A DNA stretch of 64,000 nt from Phoronis australis (Eukaryota; Phoronida; Phoronidae). The stretch is taken from assembly GCA_002633005.1 (NCBI GenBank), contig NMRA01000565.1, positions 7,682-71,681 on the forward strand. Direction: 5' to 3'. The position numbers and the translations under genes were made by a program. Positions 22,101 through 34,100 of the stretch are shown in pieces. Below the pieces are notes generated by a model. That model was not told the DNA's origin. It did not search any database and saw only the letters and a program-made list of their open reading frames with translations. The stretch's first letter is position 1. Every line of letters starts with the position of its first letter.

Positions 22101-25100
22101 TGGAGTGTGTAGATGTCGTAAAATTTTTTTTTTAAGTTTTCATTATTTGCATATTTGCAATCAGCCATTGTAAATTGAATACAATTATTAGTTTTGTGTG
22201 AAATAAGTGAATAACTGTAGTATAATATTAAAAATTTTAATTGTTATTTTCGTGGAGAAATTTGATAAAATGAAATGAATGTCACATGTCAGCAGTTAGT
22301 ATGGTATGCTGTTACTGTAGTCTGTGTAAATAATTGTCAGACAAAGTGTTCTGTACTTTTCTTCTGGCATAGTTCTGGTCACATCTACAGCAAGCTGATT
22401 GGTTTATAAGTACCCAAACTTCATTGTTGTGGTCAGCTGATGCCTTTTCAGTCTCTCACCATTAGCAAACACTGGCAGTGAATAAACACTGTGAATTGTA
22501 GGACTGGCAGGCCTTTGTTAGCAATTTCAAGCAACTATGTTCCCTTCAAGAAGTGAACTGGGGTTTTTAGACCCCCTATCTATATTATTGGTTATAATTT
22601 GTGTCTTCAAATGAGAAGCACTTGGCTTTTAGGTTTGCAGAGAAGAGGCACGCGGTGAGAAGCCAACTTGCAGAGCATGGTCTTATTCACTCAGGGAACT
22701 CTGCTCTTTCAAGCCCTGAAGTCACAATTCTAAGATTCATAACTGTAAGAGGTCAAAATAAAAAGTGTTGTGATAGCAGGCAGGTTTACATGGTAACCAC
22801 TGTAGTGGAACTTGAAGCTAATTCGTTATCTCTGTGATTGCTTGGTCAGGTTAGCTGGAAACACAACACATAGCTAGATGTGATATGAAGTACACTGAAA
22901 ATTGCCAAATGTTTTAAGAACCACGAAAACCGATCAGCTGTAAATCACTTGACGAGTTTTGTGGCAAAACTGATCAGCTGTACATCACTTGACGGTGTCC
23001 AGTAAGTATCATGACATAGTCTTGGGGAATAGCACTGCATGATGCGGGCTATGTGAGCCCCCAAGGAATGTCATTAGCGCGAAGATCACCTGTTTGCAAA
23101 ATTTTTTGTTTTCACGTTTACATGTTGTCTGTGAATACAACTGCACTTTGTTTGACATAGATGATGTTCAAATAGCATTGTTGTTTAGTTCCTGCTATAC
23201 ATTAGCATAGTTAAGAACATTCAAATACATCACTTCATCCATTAATGGCAGTCTTACAATGTAGGTTAACCAATTCCCTTCTTAACTGAATACCATGATG
23301 CTCTGCTCATACCATTACTGATCTAACTGTTCAAACATCTGTTTGTGTTGGTGTTCAGTGCGGCATTGTCAAACCACATTCTAGTATAATCCTCAGTCTA
23401 CTGACTTTTCAGTAGCTCTAGGAGACTTAGCCTGAGTTTGCTAGGAAATATTAATCTAGTCCTTTCTGTTTAAGAGGTGTTGTACTCATTTCCCCTCAGG
23501 ATCTCCTAGGTCATAGTACACATATTCATAAGGAGCTATTAGCTTAAGTACAGTATAAATCGCGGGTGAGAAACAACATGACCGCTGGTCCTCTAAATCT
23601 AACCTACTCGCCCAAAACAGGAACTACGGGATTTAAATGGCACTGCAGCACCAGAAAATGGGACTGATGCACCTAAAAACATGACCGTAAAATGCGTAAA
23701 TGGTTGAGATTAGTTCTTTAGGGATCCCGATTTCTCACGATAGCAGAAACTGGCGGAATTCACGGAGTCTTAACTTCGTTTAATGAAATTGGAGGTTTTG
23801 AATGGAATTCATATATACATCAGTATTAGATGCCATAATTCTAATTTTTTAATTACCAAAATTTAGAATATAATGTATCAAATTCTTTGATTTGATCTAT
23901 AATTTGCAGTAAAATGTTCTGGTGAATTCCTTCTGAAGGTGGCACTATTCTTTTTCTGATTTTGACAATAAACATGGCGTACAGCAAATTAATGGTAAAA
24001 TGGAGCTGCATCAGGGGAAAAGTAAGGAAATTCCCAGGTTGGTGTCACTTTGAAATGATAACATGGAATTTGCTCATAGAAAATGGAAAAAATGGATTTT
24101 ACGTTTGCTAAAATGGATTCCTCCGTATTTGAAATCAGGGTCTTTACATCTACAGTAAAATTTCGTGGTCAAAATTAGGCGACAGAATTACCCACACTTC
24201 ATTTTCCGAGAACTTCTGACATTGTTACGAATGACCACTAATTTTTGTATTACTGGTGTTGTGTAGTGGCTACAATACAGAATTTGAAAATGATGAAACA
24301 TCTGTGCAGTGCCTTTTATTATTTAAAAAAGAGCAACAGCATACAGTTTCATTTGTCATACAAATTGCTTCCTTATATTCGTAAGATTCCATGTTGTTAC
24401 ATTACACAGTTTCAATTGTTGCCGTTCACTGGATCCATCTTCCAAATTTTCTGATTCCATTTTGTTTACTTGGTGTGCATGGAAATAGTCCACAAAGATA
24501 ACGGATCTGTCACACCTTGAAATACTTTTGTCATTGGAAGATAGTGGAAGATTATTTACTTAAAGTTTGCCAAAGATTGCACCCACCAAGTCAATTTGTG
24601 TCTTTTTGTAGTGTGGAGGCGAGCACTGGTATGTTTGCACCTGTCATTTTCAGCATTCTGTGACAGTGGGTTCAGCTTATAATTCGGGGAATAGACCCAA
24701 CATAGGGGCTAGGGCCTCAAATACTGACTTCTAAATCAATTGGTTTCCCTACAAATCTGTGTGGTCAGTACTGTACACTAAATTCGGAGATTGGACTGTG
24801 TAAATGCAATGGCATACAAATCGTGCTCGGAACAGTGTTTCACTGTAGCACTTGGCTGACATGTGAGAGAGGGTAGAATTTTGACCAATATCAGAAGATG
24901 TCACTGGTCCATTTTGTTCACTGAGTTCTACCATTGAACTGAAGGGTTTCCCGTCAGTAATGTTCAGTGGCACAACCTCCTCATCATTTCTAATGCCATT
25001 GATTTTCGAGATAGGCTTGAGAAAGAGAGATTGAGAAGGCTTACAGCCTGAGGGTCTGTCGGGGTGGACAGATCTAATGGAGTATTGTGAAATTTTATGT

Positions 25101-28100
25101 AATGGTTCTGAGAGGGCTGTGAAATCAAAAAACTTAGCAGGTGGGGGGAGTGTTTTTAGTGGTATAGATGTCAGATGGTGTGTCCATGCAGATCAGAGGC
25201 CAGAGGAGGGACCATCACGATAGCTTCATTTCCATTGCAGTAAAGTTTCTGTAATTTTTGGTGGAACAGTGAAATTTTGTACAATTTCAATGAAAATAAA
25301 CAGGAAGAAAACCTTACTTCTTTATTTACAAGTTCTATGCACTGTCATAAACAAGCGCGTGATGATATTTGAGCATTTTCAACAGTGAACTTAGCTTTTG
25401 AAATGTGGAAAAAGACCATTTCAACATTTTTTGCTGGAATCTCAGGAAACATTACTGTAGTCCATACAGTTATATTTTTGGTAATTAACTGACATAAGTG
25501 TTTCCTGGCAGTGGTTAACTTGACACTGTTGCTGGGGTCATTCTAAGTTCTGTTTAACTGGAAATGCTTAAGTTGTTAAAGTAAAATAATTGAAATTGTT
25601 TGAATATTTTTGCAGTATTTTTGAGAAATTCCTCTCCAGCGCTTGATCAATTTAAGGATGAAACAGGAATGTGCCCTTATTAATTCCAGGGTTGATTCCT
25701 CGACACATGGGAAATGTACCAGTCATTCTTGCAGCTTGTGATAATGGGCGACACAATACCAATCAAAATAGAGCCAGACGTGCTTAATTTTCACTCGCCA
25801 ATCAATATTGCTGACCACAGTAATTATCTAGCTTCGTTCTTTGATTGTTCTACTCTTCTTGACTTCTCGCCTGTTATTTACCTCGGAGCCTCGCATGTTG
25901 GTCTGTTCGCGAGCTGCGTGAGATCTTTGTGTAACTGCTTCCCCCGCTGCTGGGACTTGCAGTTCTACTGCTCTCATTCAATGCACACTTATGTCGCCAA
26001 TGAATTTCACTTGTCGGCCATATTGCATGCTAAATAAATGAAGAATCACCGTTATTTGATAATTTTTCATGGTTGTTCTTAACAATAGTGAGTTCTTTCT
26101 CATGTCAAAGTGCTGTTCACCAGCATGGCGAGCCAAAGGCCTCACTAGACTACCTGAATCAAACGCATGCATTTGAGAAGGATTTTCGGTATTGGTCTAT
26201 GTATACAACCAGTAGTAGACGGGTCATCCTAGAACAAAACTTCTGAAGCTAAAAACCAGGTGTCTTCCAGTTCATGGTCAGTGGTAGTTTGTGCTCCAAG
26301 CTGTAGTCTGGAGTTTACTGGTGTAGTCTTTTCAATGTTCTATGAGTTTGTGTGAATGCTATAGATGAAGGCAAGTGTTTGCATTAGAACTGTACACAGT
26401 GTGACCAGCTACAATTCTAGCATAAAGCATTTATGAATCACCCCTTTGGTGTCATATTGTGGTAATGCTATCTGGTAGTGGGCAATCTGACTGATGTCTA
26501 GATATAGTTACTGAGGTTATGTTGGACCCTAAGAAAAGGGATAAATTTGGTGAGCTTGGGAACATCATGTCTCTGTGGCTAATTGGATTTGTATGAAAGT
26601 CGTACACTATGTTTTATTATTATTATTCCCCAAAACAATGTCAGGGATTGTTTTCAAAATGTTCCACTTTTGCTTGAGGGGTTATCAGAAAATAGGACCC
26701 TTACAATTTTTGTGAAAGTACACAGACTTGTGGATAAGGTGTTGTATAACATTAATATCAGTTCTGTAATAAACAATGGTCATAAAGCATTAGTTTGTAA
26801 GTTACAACCAGTCATTAGTGCCGTTTACGCACACGTTGACACCGATCAGCTGACACGGAACCAGATATTCTAGCACAAGAATGTGTGTGAAGGGTACTGA
26901 ACTAGTCAGAGCAAATTGACACCGCGGTGATAACTTTTGCCACCCATTTGTGAGGTAGAGCAATTGGTGCTTGATCAACTTGCCCCATGTCAATTATATA
27001 CGAATGCGAAACTGAGGCAAGGCGGAAAGGATCATTTCTACTGTGCTTGTGCAATGACCTACATACAACTCCCGCCTTTTGTAAACCTATGCATGTGCGT
27101 TCAACTCGCCAGCCTACAACTTCGTCTTGCCACAGTTAATGAATTGTGTTTGTAAATGGCTGCTCAACACCTATCAGTTTGCTCCGTGTCAGTTGCGTAG
27201 GGCCAAAAGTTGATGTCTAAACGGGATTTTTGTGTGCCAGACAGTTATAATCCTTCAGTTTTGATACCCCGCATTCTTTCCTCCCAACTATTTCCTTCAT
27301 AACATCATAACTGAGATCACGGGTAGGATTTCCTGTGTACTTGACTTACTTATTAGGAACAAATCAATTTGGACATTAGGATTCCTTGGGTGTTTTTAAA
27401 ATATTTAGGGCTATATTAAAAATTTGGGACTAAAACGAGGAACAAAATCACCCTTGATGACACTGTCATGACATTCAACTTCTCTGTTCAGCATTTTCAG
27501 GTCAGGTAACTGCAGACATTTAGTTATTAGATTTTCTTCGAATGTTGCTAATATGTTAATTAGGAGACATTTAAGTCTTCTCTCATGAGAGTCAGATCTG
27601 ATTCTAGGTATTGATCAAGGGAAACATTCAGTTACAAATATCATAGTTATGGTAGGGAGGGAGTTAGATGATTTATTTATGCATGCGGAAAATCTTCGGT
27701 TGAAGTTGTTTTAAAATGTCGAGTCTCGTCAATTACGGAAAAAATAATCAATTTGCTAATTTTCTACCAAGGCTTGAAATTTTTCCAAAGGTTTTCTAGT
27801 GACCTCTAAAATGCACATACTATGCTAGAACCAAGGAGAGGGTTCTGGAAAGTTGTTTTTGTGGAGGAATTTTGGTAAAATGGAAGTTGCACATGTCCGT
27901 CATATTTTGTCCCAAATTGGTGAATTTTTAACCTTGAAATAAAACGGTGAAAATTATTTTTTGTGAAATCATTTTTGTAATTTTAGGTACCATTCATCAC
28001 ATATTCTTAAAACCTAATTCTGAATAGGTACAATATCAGAGACTGGAAATTTTAAAGAAAGTACTTTTCCAACATCTGAAATTATCAATAGGCTCATCTG

Positions 28101-31100
28101 TGACTTCTGAAAGAATTTTTGCATCTATAGGTAGTGCAGGAGAACAGGAATGGTGCATTTTGCCCTGTGTAGCTGGTGAAAAACGAAAATCGAAGTGGGT
28201 CTTTTACTATGATAGTCGTTCTCGTACTGTTTCATTTCCTTTGCCAACTTTGATCAAAGGCAGTGCTTGCATGTGCTGTTTTTAGAAATTGTTTATTTTA
28301 GGGTTGACCTACCCACCAATAAACTCTGAAGCGTTTTTTTGAGTCATTGATAGTTTCGATCTTATTGTCTGCAGTGGAAATAGAATCCCATGAAAAGCAC
28401 AAGGCCTAATTTCATTTTCGATTTTGAGCCGGTTAAACACCGTGAAATGAAGCCTGAACTGGAGGCATATATAAAACATTCAGTTTGCATGGTAGAGGTG
28501 AACTTTTGCACCCTTCCTTTTCAGCAAGATATGTGATAAGCTCCAGTTGAACTTTATTATGTAAACTTTACACGTTAGTGGTGTCTGTAACTGCCATCAA
28601 CTAGTGGTCTTAGTCCATAGTTGTGCTGCAAGTTGTCTCTTGGTGGGGACTTGCTCTACTTTAGTCGCATTTAGATCACAAGCCTATTGAAAAATGATCC
28701 CTTACCGCCGTGCCCCAGTTGTGTTTAGACAGTGGAGCAACTGATCGAGTGCAACTCGCTCTGCCTCTCTAACCGTTGTCAAAAATGGCCGCCACAGTGT
28801 CAGCTTTCTCCATGTGTAGGTCGTGTGTACACACTCACTTGCGTCCAATCAGCTGTCCTGTGTTAGTTGCTGTGTGACAGCTGTCGTGTAAATGTGGCTA
28901 ATGTGTTATGGCTTTTTTATTTGGCACATTCAACTTTAATACAGAAAATGTCACTTACTTTGGGCAAATGAGATAACTGAAATTGCCCGTTTCCTAACTT
29001 TTATATTATTGTTATGAGTGCCCTCAATTTTTATGCGCCCACATATTTATATATGGACGCATTATTTCAAAATATTGTTTGATGGTGGCTAAGCTGTAAC
29101 ATAACTTGAACGTGGGGGAGTATTTATTTATTTATTTATTTATGTATTTAACTTCTTTAAAGGCCCTTTCATATTGACTTAACTCCGGTCTGAGCGGAGC
29201 GTCGACGTAAATAGCGCAGTTAACTGAACCATTCATACTGGCTTCGGTAGTAGTAAACGGTTGGTAACGCTGACGTCATCGAAGTTATCGCAAGGTAGCG
29301 CTGCACGCTAATATTTTTTTCAATGTGACAATTTGGAACATTTAAATGTGCTAAATGACATTAAACTCATTTTTAAATTGATTGGTTATCATTAAAGCAA
29401 AAAATAGGTAGTTATTAGTGATGTCACTACTCTGTAACTGTTGACGATAACAGTGGCACCTGGTGATAACTTCGATTGGACCGAAGTTAAGCGTTCATAC
29501 TGCACCGCAGCGTCGACGCTGCGGTCTTAAATCCACCTATTAACTGCAATGTTAACTGGAGCTGTTAACTGCGATCCAGGACCGGAGCTAAGCGTTCATA
29601 CTGACCGCAACTCCCCAAACCATCGACGCGTCGACGTTAGTATCAAAGGCCCTTAAAAGACTGGGTGACCACTTCTGTGAATGAAGTGATTTTCAAGTGA
29701 GTCCAGTCATAAATAGTAATACAGAGAACTATGTACAATTAGATTGAAAAGCTTAATAAATAAAATAAATTAGCGTAAAATTAGTTAACATGTACAATTA
29801 GATGAATAAATAAGATGAAATAATGATTAATTTGGTGTTGAACTTGATATCTTTATGGAAAAAACGAGATAATAATATTGCACTTATTGGCCATCTTGTG
29901 TCTGAAAAACTGGTGTTTGTGACAGACGAAGATAACAATCCTGGTATAGACAGGGCTTACCTTCATTCAGCAACAGTTAACCTTTATGCAACAGCAAATG
30001 ATTTGACTAGTTTGATTACACCTTGTTATGGACATATGTCACAGGGATATTGTGAGAAAGTAACACATAACTCATCAACAATTCTATGGTATGCACAAAG
30101 GTGAACCGTAAATGGTCCCAGCTACACCACTCCGTGGGAACACAAAATCTGCCTTATGGGATCTGGCGTTCTGAGAACCAGTTTATCCTCTTGAGTAACG
30201 AGCTGCAGGTATCAAACTGATTCTCAAAGTCTGGGACCAGAGTAAGTGAAATCTGCCCAAAATCGTTTAAAACAATGTAGGCGTGTGGACCATAGACTTG
30301 TCCCTATCCGAGTATAGCACCGGGTTCAGTTCTAGATCATAACTTCCCTGTTTCATCTTCTCATGTAGACACTATGCAGTGGTCGATTTTCGTATCGTTG
30401 ACTTGCGATGGTCAGGTATGTTGCATAAAAGTCGAGTTAACACTTTGTCCACTGGAGGGCAATTGTCATTAGCCCCGTATAATCAGTTTTCAATGTTCTG
30501 CGAATGTCTTCTATTTCTGTTCACATGAATTCTTCAAGCGAGGATTTCCGCGTAATCAATGGAATCTCTAATGTGAATCGATTTTCATGACAATATTACA
30601 ACATTCATAATTGAGTAAGGGTTCTGTAGAAAGATTAAGGTTTCGTACTGATTTCGTTGAATAACAAGTCTTTTCATCCTAAGTAGCTCCACATCTGTCA
30701 ATCGTGTAAAGTCACTCGGCAACTTTTTTGCAACAGTTGCGCAATATTTTTTAGTAGTTACATACTAGTACACGCACTTGATAGTTCACAACATCAGCAA
30801 CTGGGCTTTTATACATTGGGGTTATATAGTCTATTTCAGATGGCAGTTGTATTCTTTGAAATATGTGGTTCAGTTCAGATGTTTAGCAAAGTGTGCTGTG
30901 CAACAATGCTTCACCTATTTTGGACACAATATGGCCGACGAGTGAAGTTCTGTTTTGTTAAATTTCTAAATTTCTTAGTTTATTAAAAGCATGGGTTCTA
31001 GTGAAACAACCTTTGCTAAAATTCCCATTATTTGCAAAAAAGGAATTAGTCTTTTGCAAAGTGATAAAATGACAATTTTGACAGTTAATCTTATGAGAAT

Positions 31101-34100
31101 TAATGTAGCTCCCCTAGTTTTCAATTTTCTGCTGTCCGATTAATGTGTTAGATTCTGAACAAGTGACACTAGAAACAACCAGTACTGTAGAGACCCTTAA
31201 ACGAGTATTTAAATATTATCATGGTAACCCACTGGTGTGTACCACATTTTTTGACCAGTCTAGTGTGAGCAAATCACATCTCTTATGTGCTGTGACTGAG
31301 GAGGGGAAAGGGCTGTTGATGGAATGACAAATTTTTATGACACCCACCATCATCACCACCTCTGGTGTTTAGTATAGGACAGCTGTAATCTGACAACTCT
31401 TGTTATGAATATCTTTACACACCTGTTACTGGAATACTGAGCTTCCTTGGCAACTGTTGGGCAGGTCCGTGGTATAAAAATAAAGCACTGTGCAGTGGAA
31501 TGCGGAACAATCAATAACATAGCAGTAACTATCCCAGAAAACTTTGATTCTGATATTTTCAAAGTGAAGAAATTATTGAAAAAGTTTTTCGAATAATGTC
31601 TTGGGACATTGCTGTTCATGAAAGGCGCTCTCATCCCAAACTTATTCGCCGAACATCTGAGCTAGTCTTAAGTCAAGCTGTCTAGGGACCAACGCAAACG
31701 GGCAACTTCAGTCAGAATATGTCTTGAATAGGACGCCTCTACAGTTTCTCAAAACACTGTCCACTGGTAGCTATGGTATACAAGTAAAGCCCTAATGGAC
31801 AGCATACTACTTTTCTATTATGAAGAAAATGTGAAAATAAAATTTCACCCTTGTCCTGAATTGGAGAGATTTTACCGTACCTATTATTTGGAAGGGAGCC
31901 CTTCTGCAGGCTGTAACTACCTTGTTGGCTACGACAGTATATATTCTGGAGGCAATTAAAACTTAATCACTTCTCTGTGTTTGTATCATGCCCACTAAGT
32001 GCATTGGTCTTGGAGATATCGATTTTTGCAGTGTGCTCTTATGAGTATACTATCTCGTGTGGGCTAATTACAAAATTCGTTTTAGGTCTGACAGAGCCAA
32101 TATTTACATTTGAATATGTTTGAGCATTGAACTAGCGCTATATGCAGGTATTATCTTGCGGCATTTAATTTAAGTGTATTGAGTTCCCGTGGAATATTAT
32201 GTTGTCAGGTAACTTGTGCAAAACATTTTGATTTTCATATAAATACTACAAGGAACATGACCGTGTCTTAGCTTATTTCTAAATATTTTGTGCAATTTCC
32301 CCCAAGTTGAAAGTAGTTGAACCTCGTTTCCACATAACGACTTATCGGAATCATAATACTATATATCTTCTGCACTTTTCTGTAGAGCACTGTTACGAAT
32401 TGCGAGATCTATATAAAATGAAATGTGGCCATGTTATTGAAATTGTTTAGCTATGAAACATGTAAATTTTCTTTTTTGCTAAATTTCATTGAAAGACATG
32501 GTTGCATTGTCCAAGTGGTTGTAGTTTGATACAAAGTTCTACACTTTCTACTTTCAGAAAATGCACAGTAGTTCACCAAGTTAAGATTCTAAATATTTTG
32601 CTCAATGCACAGATGAGGTTCTGCATAACCTTAATGTATTACATGGTCCTGAATAATGTCTAGCCATGTGAGAAATGAGAACCAGATGTGCTCTGTACAG
32701 TAGGTGCAGTAGGTGCTGATTGCCTGCTATAATGTCTTCTAAATAGATCAGTCAACAACTTCCTTTTCCCTACAAATGAGGATGTTGTTGGGATGAACTT
32801 GGTAATAGTTATGTCTCTACAAAGCCTGTTTACTTTCCTAAAATGTCAGCCATGGAGAATGGTAATTACATGTGTTTTCTTTGTACCTAGTATGCTATTA
32901 ATGATAATTACGAGGCAGTATGCTCTATCATCTAAAATGCCTCTCCAACAATTTCACTTCCGCAAAATTAATCCCACTGGACGCCAGCAGATCTTAAGCA
33001 AGTAAAAAATCTCAAAAACAATCATGGAGGTTGAAAATTTTATTGTCCGGAATTGTTCTCCGTTAAGATTTTTTTTCTGAATACTCAAACATTCAGAATT
33101 GAAACAGTTTGAATTTGGTTTTATTAAGTTAAAGTTGACATGTAGAAACCAGGCTATATTTTGTTAACTGTAATTCTTGTATTCAGTAACTAATTGATGA
33201 CATGTAAAATGTCTTTGGTTTGGTTTCAGGCACTTGCTGTTGGCGTCAAAGTTCACCAAGAACCCATGGTAGCGTTTGTTTCTGGCAAGCCAGCAATGAA
33301 ACACACCGTCAATGGTTGGGAAGCTGATGCAAAGATTGGTTATCTGACAAATAAATACGCCATTCTGAGGTTTTGCAAGAACGTAAGTATTGTTGGACAA
33401 GTCAAATGACAGTCATAACGGGAAATGGATTTTAGAAGTCACGACAGGTGATAACTGGTTTCTGGAATTGAGAGACGTTTGAAGTGCAAGGAAATGGTTC
33501 TAGTTTTGATTGTGTCTCTCGTAAGGTTTGATCTTTTGGCTGACTTGCTAAGCCTGAACACTGGTTGTGTGAAGGGTTAATGAGCTGGCGAATTGAATTA
33601 TTTACCTGGTACCTGATGACCACTTTGTGAAAATTAGAGTCCAGGATCTAATTTTCGAACTCAGACTCTCGAAACTTAACCAATCACCCTACTGATTTGA
33701 GTACAATTTTAATGGAAGGGCGTCATGCAGTTGGCTGATTTTCGAGTATAGATATTAGTCTCTGGACCTAGTTGGTGTTGCATTGTTGGAAATTTTGAAA
33801 TTGCGAATAGGCACGTGAACTCATTCTAACCCAGGTGGTATGGTGGTGGACAATAAGCAGCTGTAACGGTGTTTTCTTTCAAAACCATGGAAACCGGTCT
33901 TTTCTGGTCTCTTACTTAGTATGGAAGTGATCATTGGGCCCCAGAAGAACTGACAGTTTGTCATTTCACTAGCTAACTAAGCTCACAAAGTGTGTGGTCA
34001 CTGTGTGAAGTGTGCTGAGCTGAGCTAGATCTTTCCAAGCCCAGAAATCCCATCTACTTTGACTAAGGAATACGAGACCAGTTGGATAACAGTAATGTGG

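Larger units (their letters stand above)
19136..33229. other. APP intron 1 (14.1 kb)
   Basis: Non-coding, AT-rich. It holds the dispersed repeats listed at 21960, 23564, 26816, 28998, 29158, 30112 and 30900, plus a short two-copy repeat at 22921-22995 (CTGATCAGCTGTA(A/C)ATCACTTGACG). Open frames up to ~107 codons occur (e.g. 25714-26037) but show no recognisable protein features. Confidence 0.75.

Noticed and set aside
25714-26037. 107-codon open frame in APP intron 1
   Set aside because: No recognisable domain, no splice logic, no signal or membrane segment; length is plausible by chance.
29823-30104. 93-codon open frame in APP intron 1
   Set aside because: No family resemblance and partly overlaps repeat-derived sequence; treated as chance.
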